Shown here one piece after another: positions 26,497 through 34,138 of a stretch of 40,824 nt of DNA. Origin of the DNA: Streptomyces sp. DvalAA-14 (GTDB taxonomy: Bacteria; Actinomycetota; Actinomycetes; Streptomycetales; Streptomycetaceae). The translations under genes were made by a program, and so were the position numbers. Under the pieces are notes generated by a model. That model worked only from the letters and a program-made list of their open reading frames with translations, had not been told where the DNA came from and ran no database searches. The stretch lies in assembly GCF_900091855.1 (NCBI RefSeq), contig NZ_FMCH01000068.1:1-40824 (forward strand), read 5' to 3'. Position 1 is the stretch's first letter. Each line of letters starts with the position of its first letter.

Positions 26497-27350
26497 AGAC
26501 CATCGTGATCGCCGGCGGCACCGACGGCATCGGGAAGGCGCTCGCCGCCACCCGCCTCAGCGGCGGCGACACCGTCGTCGTCATCGGCCGCAACGAGGTC
26601 AAGGGCAAGGAGTTCCTGGACTCCGCCCAAGCACGCGGCGCCGGGGCGCGGGCCTTCTTCGTCCGGGCCGACCTCAGCCTGCTGGCGGAGAACGAGCGGG
26701 CCGTCACAGCGGTCAAGGCCCAGTTCCCCACGCTGGACGCCCTGGTGCTGTGCGCCCGGCACTACCGCAGCGCGCGCACCGAGACGACCGACGGACTGGA
26801 GGAGAACTTCGCGCTGTTCTACCTCAGCCGCTATCTGTTCGGCCACGCCCTGGCGGACTCGCTGGCGGCGGCCGAACAGGGCGTGGTGGTGAACGTGGCG
26901 GGCCCCGGCGCCGGTCTGGGTCTGGTGCGCTTCGGCGACCTGGAACTTCGGCGCGGCTACCACGGCGGCGCCGCGCTCGGGCAGGGCGGAAAGCTCAACG
27001 ACCTGCTCGGGGTCAGCTTCGCCGAGCGGTACGGCGAGCGCGGGATCCGGTACGTACTGATCCACCCGGGCGTCACCGCGACCAGCTTCTCCGGCGTGTA
27101 CGACCAGGAGACCCGCCGGCAGATCGCCGCGATGCGGGCGTACGCCAAGCCGGTGGAATCGGCCCTGCCGCCGATCGTGGCGGCCGTCGACTCGCCCCCC
27201 GCGCAGCCGTTGAGCGCCTTTGTGGAGGGACGGCGGATCAGGGTGGACGACGAATCCTTCGACCGGGACGCGGCCCGGCGACTGGAGGCCGCCACCGAGC
27301 GGATTCTGCTGGAGCACCGGGGGCAGACCGGCGTCCTGCCAAGGAATTGA
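26493..27350 (+). CDS. SDR-fold protein with a degraded catalytic centre
   Basis: 285 residues with an SDR N-terminus: GGTDGIG at 8-14, IGR at 31-33 and ADL at 59-61, so a dinucleotide can probably bind. The catalytic part is altered. The NNAG motif reads CARH at 87-90. The serine strand reads VNVAGPGAG. Where relatives have Tyr-x-x-x-Lys, the sequence is Leu162-GQGG-Lys167, so the Tyr is missing. A normal SDR redox reaction is doubtful; a binding, isomerase, dehydratase or chaperone-like role is possible. GTG at 26493 overlaps the exporter stop, so both come under the TetR promoter. Confidence 0.75.
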   Translation: MKTIVIAGGTDGIGKALAATRLSGGDTVVVIGRNEVKGKEFLDSAQARGAGARAFFVRADLSLLAENERAVTAVKAQFPTLDALVLCARHYRSARTETTDGLEENFALFYLSRYLFGHALADSLAAAEQGVVVNVAGPGAGLGLVRFGDLELRRGYHGGAALGQGGKLNDLLGVSFAERYGERGIRYVLIHPGVTATSFSGVYDQETRRQIAAMRAYAKPVESALPPIVAAVDSPPAQPLSAFVEGRRIRVDDESFDRDAARRLEAATERILLEHRGQTGVLPRN

Positions 27351-27360
27351 CCGGGCCTGA

Positions 27361-27380
27361 AAAGGAATTGAGGTTCCTTT
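27361..27380. promoter_or_regulatory. Inverted repeat AAAGGAA / TTCCTTT before the second ABM gene
   Basis: Seven-base arms are separated by TTGAGG. AAGGAATTGA also occurs as a direct repeat at 27341-27350 and 27362-27371, exactly 21 bases apart, that is two helical turns. The A/T-rich site lies at the head of the 143-base gap before the second ABM gene and may be a regulator site or transcript end signal. Confidence 0.4.
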
Positions 27381-27493
27381 CACAACCCTGAGCCGGGGTT
27401 TGCGGGCGCGGGTGACAGCTGGTCGGAGAATGTTCCGTACCACGCCGTGGCCCGCGTCTTTCGTGGCGCCACCCCGTCCCGAGGAGTCGAAGA

Positions 27494-28153
27494 ATGTCCG
27501 ATGCGTCCACCGCGCGGCCCGTTGTCGACAATCCGCACAGCGACATCGTGCTCGTCGGGACGGTGCCGACCGACAGCGGGCGGCAACGGGAAACAGCCGA
27601 AGCCGTCGTCGCGCACTGGCAGTCCAGCGCCTGGCCCCCGGAGTTGCTGTCGCTCACGGCCTACACCAGCAGCGACGGGGAGTCGGTGCTCACCTACGCG
27701 CAATGGTCCTCGCAGGAGGCGCTGCACACCTCGCTGGCGGACCGGGGCGGCATCAGCGACACCGCCGCCGCGGCGGCCGGGGCCGAAACGCCGGTGCCCT
27801 TCCGGCTGTACCGCGCCGTGCGCGGCAGCGCCGTCGCCGACCCGGCTCCCGTCGCCGAGTCCTTCCCGGTGGCCTTCTTCGCCGCGGACAACCAGCAGGC
27901 CGCCCGGGAGTGGGTCGACAACCTCCTGGCGGGCGAGGAGGCGAGTGAGGGCGACGACCGCGACTACCCCGGCGGGATATCCGCCAACATGCACATCAGC
28001 GTGGACGGTACGAGCATCCTCAGCTTCTCGGAGTGGGTGACGGAGGCCAACGCCGTCGCCCACATCGAGGCGGTCTGGGAGCCGGTGCTGAAGGAACTGG
28101 GCGGCACCGGCCTGCTGTACCGGCACTTCCGCAGTCTGTTCCCGGCGGCCTGA
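27494..28153 (+). CDS. Didomain ABM protein, copy 2 (paralogue of 21333-21977)
   Basis: 219 residues with the same two-half ABM layout as copy 1. Matching stretches are AHWQSSAWPPELLSL here with EQWRATPWPAGILSF there, and GGISANMHISVDGTSIL with GMISANFHLSADGSRVL. The halves each hold an ABM strand with an aromatic Trp/Tyr (LTYAQW, SFSEW). GAGGAG ten bases before ATG 27494 fixes the start. The gap of 143 bases upstream suggests its own promoter. A heteromeric pair or two successive oxidations with copy 1 are both possible. The C-terminus LYRHFRSLF parallels FKRFHLLH of copy 1. Confidence 0.78.
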   Translation: MSDASTARPVVDNPHSDIVLVGTVPTDSGRQRETAEAVVAHWQSSAWPPELLSLTAYTSSDGESVLTYAQWSSQEALHTSLADRGGISDTAAAAAGAETPVPFRLYRAVRGSAVADPAPVAESFPVAFFAADNQQAAREWVDNLLAGEEASEGDDRDYPGGISANMHISVDGTSILSFSEWVTEANAVAHIEAVWEPVLKELGGTGLLYRHFRSLFPAA

Positions 28154-28154
28154 G

Positions 28155-28202
28155 GGCCCCTCCGGCCGCCCGCCCGGGGTCCGGGGGCCGGCCGGAGGGG
28201 CC
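28155..28202. terminator. Strong bidirectional terminator hairpin
   Basis: A perfect 14-bp stem (28155-28168 with 28189-28202) encloses a 20-base loop that is itself G/C-rich. It lies two bases after the stop of the second ABM gene and three bases before the end of the converging carboxylase epsilon gene, so it serves both strands. Confidence 0.75.
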
Positions 28203-28205
28203 GGG

Positions 28206-28430
28206 TCAGTCGCCGACGCGTTGGTACGCCCGCCAGACCCGGGGCGCGTCGAAGAGGTGCACCCGCTCCGGGCGGCGCCACCGGGGCGCCGGTGCCCGGT
28301 CGGCGGCGGCCGGCGGCCGCTCACCGACGGCGGTCCGGCCGAGCAGGGCGGTGATCAGCGCGGCCAGCTCCTCGGCGGAGGGGTTGCCGCGCTCCACGCG
28401 GAGCAGGCGAAGATCGTTCGACTCGGTCAT
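28206..28430 (-). CDS. Acyl-CoA carboxylase epsilon subunit
   Basis: This 74-residue protein opens MTESNDLRLLRVERGNPSAEELAALIT and shows the family pattern: a short beta strand, RGNPS/T and a helix ending in ALLGR. A basic/aromatic C-terminus (RWRRPERV...WRAYQR) follows. Epsilon subunits are small actinobacterial proteins that activate AccB/PccB carboxyltransferases by bridging to the alpha subunit. The likely partner is the beta subunit at 16772. GAGG ahead of the ATG at 28430 sets the start. It is on the opposite strand from the ABM gene and is probably expressed separately from the main operon. Confidence 0.85.
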   Translation of the reverse strand: MTESNDLRLLRVERGNPSAEELAALITALLGRTAVGERPPAAADRAPAPRWRRPERVHLFDAPRVWRAYQRVGD

Positions 28431-28672
28431 CACTACGTCCTCGTGTCGGGGATGGTCGTCGGGATCGGCGCTCGGCGTCGGGACAGGCGGTCGGGGTCGG
28501 CCGGGCGGCCGGACGGTCGGCGTGGCGGCTGAGCCGGCCGCGGGTGCGCAAGGCGCGCGTCCCTGCCTCCAGGGTCCAGGTGGACCGGTCACCGTTCAAG
28601 GCGCCCTGTTTCAGGACTCGGTCAGATTCGGCAAGTCCAGTGCGCTCGTGTGCAGCAACTGCCCGTCGGAGG

Positions 28673-29605
28673 TCAGACCGCCGTCATCGGGTGGGTCTCC
28701 TGTCCGTCGCGCCGCCCCGGACGTCCCCCGAGGAGCCCGAAGGCCTCGTCGGGACCGGCCGCCGATGCGCGGGAGTGCGGCCCGGGCGTCCTCGGCGCGG
28801 GGCCGGCCTGCCGCGCGTCCGACACGGCGGCGTGCGCCAGCGCCGCCAGCGAGCGGCGGTCGTGGCCCCGCGGATCCAGGGCGGGGTGCGGGGTGAGCCG
28901 GACCGTCAGGCCGCGCGTCGCGGCGACGCGGCGCAGGGACGCCGCGAAGGTCCCCGCCCCGACGTAGGCGGGGAGCGTGGTGGGGACCCCGTGGCGGGCA
29001 TAGCTGACGGTGACCGGGCGGACCGGGGCGCCCGCGTCGAGGGCCGCCTGGAAGGTGGCCCGGCGGAACTGGCCGCCCGGCACCGAGCACCAGGTCGTGC
29101 CCTCCGGAAAGACGATCACCGACTCCCCGGCGCGCAGCAGCGCGCCCAGTTCCCGTACGGTCTCCGGCAGGCCGCGCAGGCCCTCGCGGTCGATGAACCG
29201 CGTTCCCGCGCGCCGTACCAGCGTTCCGACCAGCGGCCACTGGCCCACTTCGCGCTTGGCCAGCAGCGTGGCCGGCTGCGCCGCCAGCAGCGCGAGCACG
29301 TCCAGCCAGGAGATGTGGTTGGCCACGACGAGCGTGCCGGTCCCGGCTCCGGCCACCGGCACCGCGAGACCGTCGGACGGGCACGACAGACCGACGCCGA
29401 GGTCGGCCAGCAACGAGCCGGCCCGCGCCCGCAGTTCGGCCGGCTCCCCGAGCCGGTCGCCGGCCGCCGCCGCTCCGGCGAGGGTCGCCAGGAAGCCGGC
29501 GTACCGCCGTGCGGTGACCGCCCGGCCCGCCTTGGCCTGCGGCGGATCGTCGGTGACGCATGCCGCCGTGCAGGGCGAGACCGCCGCCCAGGCGCTCCCG
29601 CTCAC
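28673..29605 (-). CDS. 1-acyl-glycerol-3-phosphate-type acyltransferase (PlsC family; OlsA-like)
   Basis: 310 residues with the PlsC signature blocks NHISWLD (the HX4D catalytic motif) and FPEGTT. The acceptor loop GTRFIDREG lies between them. A long disordered C-terminal tail follows. GTG at 29605 overlaps the stop of the upstream N-acyltransferase gene (GTGA at 29602-29605), giving a two-gene unit. In ornithine-lipid synthesis OlsB makes the lyso-lipid and OlsA, a PlsC-family enzyme, adds the second acyl chain; the order here fits that pair. General phospholipid synthesis is the alternative. Confidence 0.85.
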   Translation of the reverse strand: MSGSAWAAVSPCTAACVTDDPPQAKAGRAVTARRYAGFLATLAGAAAAGDRLGEPAELRARAGSLLADLGVGLSCPSDGLAVPVAGAGTGTLVVANHISWLDVLALLAAQPATLLAKREVGQWPLVGTLVRRAGTRFIDREGLRGLPETVRELGALLRAGESVIVFPEGTTWCSVPGGQFRRATFQAALDAGAPVRPVTVSYARHGVPTTLPAYVGAGTFAASLRRVAATRGLTVRLTPHPALDPRGHDRRSLAALAHAAVSDARQAGPAPRTPGPHSRASAAGPDEAFGLLGGRPGRRDGQETHPMTAV

Positions 29606-30345
29606 CGTTTCTCGCCCAGGAAGTACCGTCTGTACCGCTCGTTCATCCGCTCCAGGTCCAGCAGGACGAAGAAGTCCGCGTCGCCGAAGTCCCGGTCGTG
29701 CGCGGGCGCCCCGCACATCCAGGCCCCGACCCGCAGATAGCCGCGCAGCAGCGGCGGCAGCGAGGCGGCGTTCGGCTCGGCGGTCAGCAGCCGCGGCGGG
29801 GTCCAGGGATCGCGCGGCCGCACGCGCAGATCGGGCGGGCAGGCGTACTTCGTGGTGCTCAGCAGCCAGGCGTTGGCCGCGGCCCGGCCGCCGTCGTCCA
29901 GCGGCACCGAGGCGCAGCCGGCGAGGTAGCGGTGGCCGGAGAGCAGCACATAGCGGGCCAGCCCGGACCACATCAGATTGATGACGGTCCCGTCCCGGTG
30001 GTCGGGGTGCACACACGCCCGGCCCGTCTCGACCATGGAGTTCCGCAGGCCCTGCACCGCGCCGAGGTCGAACTCGCCGTCCGAGTACAGGCGCGTGGAG
30101 CGTCCGGGCGGCAGCAGCCGGTAGGTGCCGACGACGTCACCGCTGGTGCGCTCGGTGACGATCAGGTGGTCGACGAACTCGTCGAACTCGTCGATGTCAT
30201 GACCGGGGAGCGGGGTGCGCAGCACGGCGCCCTTCTCCTCGGCGAAGATCTGGTAGCGCAGCCGCTGCGCGGCGCGGATCTCCTCCTGCGTGGAGGCGAT
30301 GGAGGTGACATAGGAACGGGTCGGCACAGCAGATGCCGTGTACAT
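29602..30345 (-). CDS. OlsB-like N-acyltransferase (GNAT-fold, hemolysin/ornithine acyltransferase family)
   Basis: 247 residues in the Acetyltransf_5 family. Cues are RLRYQIFAEEKGA near the start, VGTYRLLPP, then ETGRACVHPDHRDGTVINLMWSGL and a LPPLLRGYLRVGAWMCGAPAHD stretch shared with OlsB proteins. Such enzymes transfer a hydroxyacyl chain from ACP to the alpha-amine of ornithine. The protein ends near FFVLLDLERM, also typical. The ATG at 30345 is chosen by the family N-terminus; there is no strong ribosome site, and a GTG at 30393 is an alternative. It is coupled to the PlsC-type gene downstream. Confidence 0.85.
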   Translation of the reverse strand: MYTASAVPTRSYVTSIASTQEEIRAAQRLRYQIFAEEKGAVLRTPLPGHDIDEFDEFVDHLIVTERTSGDVVGTYRLLPPGRSTRLYSDGEFDLGAVQGLRNSMVETGRACVHPDHRDGTVINLMWSGLARYVLLSGHRYLAGCASVPLDDGGRAAANAWLLSTTKYACPPDLRVRPRDPWTPPRLLTAEPNAASLPPLLRGYLRVGAWMCGAPAHDRDFGDADFFVLLDLERMNERYRRYFLGEKR

Positions 30346-30587
30346 GACAGGCAGTTTCCGTTCGTCCGGCGCCAGCACGGCTGGCGGAATCACGTGGGGC
30401 TCGCGCCCATTGATGCCCGGGCCCGGTGCCCGCCCGCTGTCCGTCCGATGAACGCCGAAAGGGCGCTGGCCGTCGAAAACGGGGCGCCGCCGCCGCGTCC
30501 GCCACGGCCCGATCCGGGTGCCATGCCGCCCCCGGATTCCGCCGCCGGCGGGATGCGGGCCTCAGCCCGTGCGCAGGCCGGTCGCGG

Positions 30588-31568
30588 TCAGCGCGCCGCT
30601 TCCGGCTCCGGGCCCCGGGCCCGGTGGAATCGGGCACCCCAGCGAGTGATCCGGTCGAACAGCTCGGGCGGGCCGAGCACGCGGAAGTCCGCGTCGAGCC
30701 CGCCCAGCGCCATGATCGGCCAGTCCAGCGAGTCGGCGGTCATCCGCACCCGGCAGTGCCCGGCGTCGACCTCCTCGACCGTGCTCCACCGCCCGATCCG
30801 CTCGCGTACCGCTTCCGCCCCGGCGTCGACCAGGACCTCGACCCGGTACGGCTGCGGAGCACCGGCCGGCCCGGCCCGGACGAAGGCGGCGGCGTCGGCG
30901 GCCGGCAGGTCGCGGGGCCCGAACCGGGCACCGGTGCCGTGCGGCGCGCCGAGCCGGTCGACCCGGAACGTGCGCCAGTCGTGCCGGGTGAGGTCGTAGG
31001 CGACCAGGTACCAGCGGCGGTCCAGACAGACCAGCCGGTGCGGTTCGACGTGCCGCTCGGTGGGCTGCCCGGCGGCGGCCGTGTAGGAAAAGCGCAGGCG
31101 CTCGCTGTCCCGGCAGGTCAGCGCGAGCGTGGTGAGCGCGCCCAGATCGATCTCCGCCGCGCCCGGGACGCCCCATTCGGCGGGCACCGTCATCGCGTGC
31201 AGCGCCTCGACCCGGCGCCGCAGCCTGGCCGGCATCACCTGCACCACCTTGGCCAGCGCGCGGACGGAGGACTCGGCGATCCCCTCCACCGCGCTCCGGG
31301 CGCCGGCCTGCAGACCCACCGCCAGCGCGACCGCCTCCTCGTCGCTGATCACCAGCGGCGGCAGCGCCGCCCCCGCGCCGAGCTGGTAGCCGCCGTCGAC
31401 GCCTCGGTGCGCCTCGACCGGGTAGCCCAGCTCGCGCAGCCGCTCGATGTCGCGGCGCAGCGTACGGGCGGACACGCCCAGCCGCTCGGCCAGGTCGGCA
31501 CCGGACCAGTACCGGTTCGTCTGGAGCAGGGACAGCAGCCGCAGCGTGCGTGAGCCGGTGTTCGCCAT
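30588..31568 (-). CDS. WYL-domain transcriptional regulator (YafY/DeoR-like)
   Basis: 326 residues. An N-terminal winged helix-turn-helix (about 8-60; LRLLSLLQTNRYWSGADLAERLGVS) is followed by a WYL domain at about 140-215 (EPHRLVCLDRRWYLVAYD) and a C-terminal WCX extension. WYL regulators sense ligands, sometimes nucleic acids, and often control a divergent gene. The divergent DinB/DUF664 gene starts 182 bases away, and its leader carries a 14-bp tandem repeat that is a possible target. Such WYL plus DUF664 pairs are common in Streptomyces. Confidence 0.9.
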   Translation of the reverse strand: MANTGSRTLRLLSLLQTNRYWSGADLAERLGVSARTLRRDIERLRELGYPVEAHRGVDGGYQLGAGAALPPLVISDEEAVALAVGLQAGARSAVEGIAESSVRALAKVVQVMPARLRRRVEALHAMTVPAEWGVPGAAEIDLGALTTLALTCRDSERLRFSYTAAAGQPTERHVEPHRLVCLDRRWYLVAYDLTRHDWRTFRVDRLGAPHGTGARFGPRDLPAADAAAFVRAGPAGAPQPYRVEVLVDAGAEAVRERIGRWSTVEEVDAGHCRVRMTADSLDWPIMALGGLDADFRVLGPPELFDRITRWGARFHRARGPEPEAAR

Positions 31569-31646
31569 GCCTGCGATTCTTCGGCAATTCAGGTCGGAAA
31601 GTGACCGGAATGGCCCCTAGCGTTGCCTTCCACGACCACGGCGCGG

Positions 31647-31730
31647 CCGTTCCGGCCTGTCGGAACCGGCCCATCGGAACCGGCCTGTCGGAACCGGCCC
31701 GTGGGAACCAGCTCGTGGAAACCGAACAGC
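31647..31730. repeat. Six 14-bp tandem repeats between WYL and DinB genes
   Basis: Units begin at 31647, 31661, 31675, 31689, 31703 and 31717. The three central copies share CGGAACCGGCC plus a three-base linker (CAT, TGT, CGT). The outer copies are degenerate. The block lies about 20 bases before the DinB-family start codon and would lie in its promoter or 5' leader. Confidence 0.75.
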
Positions 31731-31750
31731 ACAGACGGAAGGCGGAAACC

Positions 31751-32347
31751 ATGACCGTTGACGAGACCCCCCGCGACCCGGCCGGCGCCGCGGAGGGAGC
31801 AGCGGTCCCGGCGCAAGCCCAGGCCCCGGCCCAGGACCTGGCCGGCGAGCGCGCCGACCTGCTGGCCATGCTGGCGAAGCACCGGCACTTCCTGCGGTTC
31901 ACCACCCGCGACCTCACCGACGAGCAGGCCGGACGGCGCACCACCGCGAGCGAACTGTGCCTGGGCGGCCTGATCAAGCACGTCGCCTCGGTCGAGCGGG
32001 GCTGGGCGGACTTCATCGTGGAGAGTCCGGCGGCGATGGGGGACGCCAGCGACATGACGGAGGCGGACCTCGCCCGGCGGGCCGACGAGTTCCGGCTGCT
32101 GCCCGGTGAGACCCTGGCCGGGGTGCTGGCCGACTACGCCGAGGTGGCCCGCCGGACCGACGACCTGGTCGCCACCCTGCCCGACCTGAACGCCAGCCGT
32201 CCGCTGCCCATCGCCCCCTGGTTCGAGCCCGGCGCGCGCTGGTCGGCCCGGCGGGTGCTGATGCACATCATCGCGGAGACGGCCCAGCACGCCGGCCACG
32301 CCGACATCCTCCGCGAGTCCCTGGACGGCGCCAAGACCATGGGCTGA
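31751..32347 (+). CDS. DinB-family (DUF664) protein
   Basis: 198 residues. After a 35-residue Ala/Pro-rich start comes a four-helix DinB-like domain (ERADLLAMLAKHRHFLRFTT, LGGLIKHVASVERGWADF). It ends in HIIAETAQHAGHADILRE. The spaced histidines (KH in helix 2; QHAGH near the end) are the usual metal ligands of this fold. Related proteins are thiol-dependent S-transferases or isomerases using mycothiol or bacillithiol; no exact reaction can be given. AAGG/GGCGG before ATG 31751 serves as ribosome site. It is divergent from, and probably controlled by, the WYL regulator. Confidence 0.85.
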   Translation: MTVDETPRDPAGAAEGAAVPAQAQAPAQDLAGERADLLAMLAKHRHFLRFTTRDLTDEQAGRRTTASELCLGGLIKHVASVERGWADFIVESPAAMGDASDMTEADLARRADEFRLLPGETLAGVLADYAEVARRTDDLVATLPDLNASRPLPIAPWFEPGARWSARRVLMHIIAETAQHAGHADILRESLDGAKTMG

Positions 32348-32359
32348 CCGGCCGGTCGA

Positions 32360-32407
32360 CCGCGGCCCGGCCCGGGGCGCCACCCCGCGCCCGGCCCCGG
32401 GCCGCGG
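32360..32407. terminator. Bidirectional terminator hairpin
   Basis: CCGCGGCCCGG and CCGGGCCGCGG form a perfect 11-bp stem, with more G/C pairing possible inside the loop. It fills the 63-base gap between the converging DinB and DUF427 genes. Confidence 0.7.
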
Positions 32408-32410
32408 CCT

Positions 32411-33271
32411 TCACGGTGTCCGGAGTTCCTCGACGTCCAGGCCGCGGTCGATGCCGTGCGGGACGACTCCCTGCCCGGGTTCGGGTGCGAGCCGCTCGCC
32501 GTCCAGGAGGACGGTCACCACGTCCGGCTCGAAGGAGACCATGTCCGACACGGCGCGCACCTCGCGATAGGCGTCCCGGTACGACCACGCGGCCTTCGCG
32601 GCATCGCCGATGTCGTAGTAGCTGGCCAGGCCCTTGAACGGGCAGAAGGTCTGCCCCTCGACCGGGGTGAGGGCGCTGGGGTCCACGTCGTCGCGCGGAA
32701 CGTACCAGCGGGGGGCGAAACCGGACTCGTACAGGACGGCCGGATGGTCGGAGCGGGCCACCAACCGGTCGCCGTGGCGCACCTCCAGCTCGCGCGAGGT
32801 CGGCCGGATGTCGATCCGGTGGTACGCGTCCGCGGCGTGTCCGAGGATGCGCTGGTCCTCCTCGTAGAAGGCGTCCATCGCCCGCCAGGCGAAGGCCACG
32901 CGTCCTTCGAGTTCCCTGGCGTGGCCGGGCAGCTCGACGTGCTGCCAGGCGGCCCGGTCGCGGTGCTGCTGCCCCTGGCGCGCGCTGAACCAGGAGGTGC
33001 TGCCCAGGTCGCGGTGCCGGGTGACATGGCCGGCCGGCTGGAGCGCGTCCGGCTTGACGTCCTGCAGCGGGAAGTACGCCACCGGATACCGGTCCGGTTC
33101 GTGCAGGACCACGACGTTCTCACTGTCGGCGATCCACTCGCCGCCGAACCGGACCCGCATCCTGCGGCGCAGGCGCTCGGCGAACAGCAGCCGATCGGGA
33201 AGCGGAGCGGGTGTCAGAAACCTGCCGATCGCGCCGTGCGCGAGCGGACCCTGCTGCCATGCCAGACCCAT
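32411..33271 (-). CDS. Double DUF427-domain protein
   Basis: 286 residues with two DUF427 (NTP_transf_9-like) repeats. The first has WIADSENVVVLHEPDRYPVAYFPLQDV (about 46-72) and the second RLVARSDHPAVLYESGFAPRWYVPRDDV, ending in a CPFKGLASYYDI motif. The family is widespread in actinobacteria, fungi and plants; its biochemical role is not established. ATG 33271 has GAG-rich sequence upstream, and an earlier in-frame start at 33298 adds nine residues. It follows the SDR gene on the same strand after 49 bases, so they may share a transcript. Confidence 0.87.
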   Translation of the reverse strand: MGLAWQQGPLAHGAIGRFLTPAPLPDRLLFAERLRRRMRVRFGGEWIADSENVVVLHEPDRYPVAYFPLQDVKPDALQPAGHVTRHRDLGSTSWFSARQGQQHRDRAAWQHVELPGHARELEGRVAFAWRAMDAFYEEDQRILGHAADAYHRIDIRPTSRELEVRHGDRLVARSDHPAVLYESGFAPRWYVPRDDVDPSALTPVEGQTFCPFKGLASYYDIGDAAKAAWSYRDAYREVRAVSDMVSFEPDVVTVLLDGERLAPEPGQGVVPHGIDRGLDVEELRTP

Positions 33272-33320
33272 GATCTCTCGTCCCTCTCGTACGGGCATGC
33301 CGCCGCTGTCACCTGCCGGA

Positions 33321-34091
33321 TCAGACGGACTTGACCTCGCCGCCGTCCATACGGACCGTCGAGCCGGTCATCCAGTGCGCGGCCGGCGAGACCAGGAACG
33401 CCATCAGCTCGGCGATCTCCTCGGGCCGCCCGTAGCGCTCGATGCCGGCCTCCTGCGGGAAGTGCGCGGTCGCCTCCTCGACGGTCATGCCGTGCAGGGG
33501 CGCCCAGTGTTCGAGGTACGAGCGGCGGCGGCCCGTCATGACCGCGCCGGGCATCACGCTGTTGACCTGGACGCCGTCGGCGATGCCGCGGTCGGAGAAG
33601 GCCTTGGCGAGGGCGGCGATCGCGGCGTTGATGGTACCGACCGCCGCGTAGGGCGACTTGGGGAAGATGGCGGAGTTGCCGGACATCAGCACCACGGAGC
33701 CCTTCGCCTCGCTCAGCGCCGGCCATGCCTCGATCGTCAGGCGCCGGGCACCGTGCAGCTTGAGCTCCATGCCCGCGTCCCACTGCTCGTCCGTCATCTC
33801 GAACAGGTCGATCTGCGGCACCGCGCCCGCGATGTTGACCAGGGCGTCGATGCGGCCGAACGCCCCCAGGGCCTGCTCGACCACGGCCGCGGCCGCGGAG
33901 CGCTCGGTGAGGTCCAGGGCGACGACGAGGGCCTCGGCCCCGGCCGCCCGCACCTCGGAGGCGGTCTCCTCCAGGTGGGGCCGGTCGCGGGCGACGAGCA
34001 CCAGCGCGCGGAAGTCCCGCGCCAGCCGGATCGCCGTGGAGCGACCGATACCCTGACTGGCCCCGGTGACCACTGCTACGGGATTCGGCAT
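33321..34091 (-). CDS. SDR-family oxidoreductase lacking the catalytic lysine
   Basis: 256 residues with TGASQGIG at 9-16, ARD at 34-36 and ALDL at 58-61 for the cofactor. NIAG replaces NNAG. Tyr148 is present, but the usual Lys four residues later is Gly152 (YAAVGT). The chain ends MDGGEVKSV, a normal SDR C-terminus. GGAG before ATG 34091 is a good ribosome site. The upstream neighbour on the same strand is an alpha/beta hydrolase gene 47 bases away. Activity may be reduced or altered; some SDR subgroups vary at this position, so loss of function is not certain. Confidence 0.85.
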   Translation of the reverse strand: MPNPVAVVTGASQGIGRSTAIRLARDFRALVLVARDRPHLEETASEVRAAGAEALVVALDLTERSAAAAVVEQALGAFGRIDALVNIAGAVPQIDLFEMTDEQWDAGMELKLHGARRLTIEAWPALSEAKGSVVLMSGNSAIFPKSPYAAVGTINAAIAALAKAFSDRGIADGVQVNSVMPGAVMTGRRRSYLEHWAPLHGMTVEEATAHFPQEAGIERYGRPEEIAELMAFLVSPAAHWMTGSTVRMDGGEVKSV

Positions 34092-34138
34092 CAACTTCTC
34101 CTTCGCTGGAAATGAGGTGGGGGCACGATCGGGACCGG

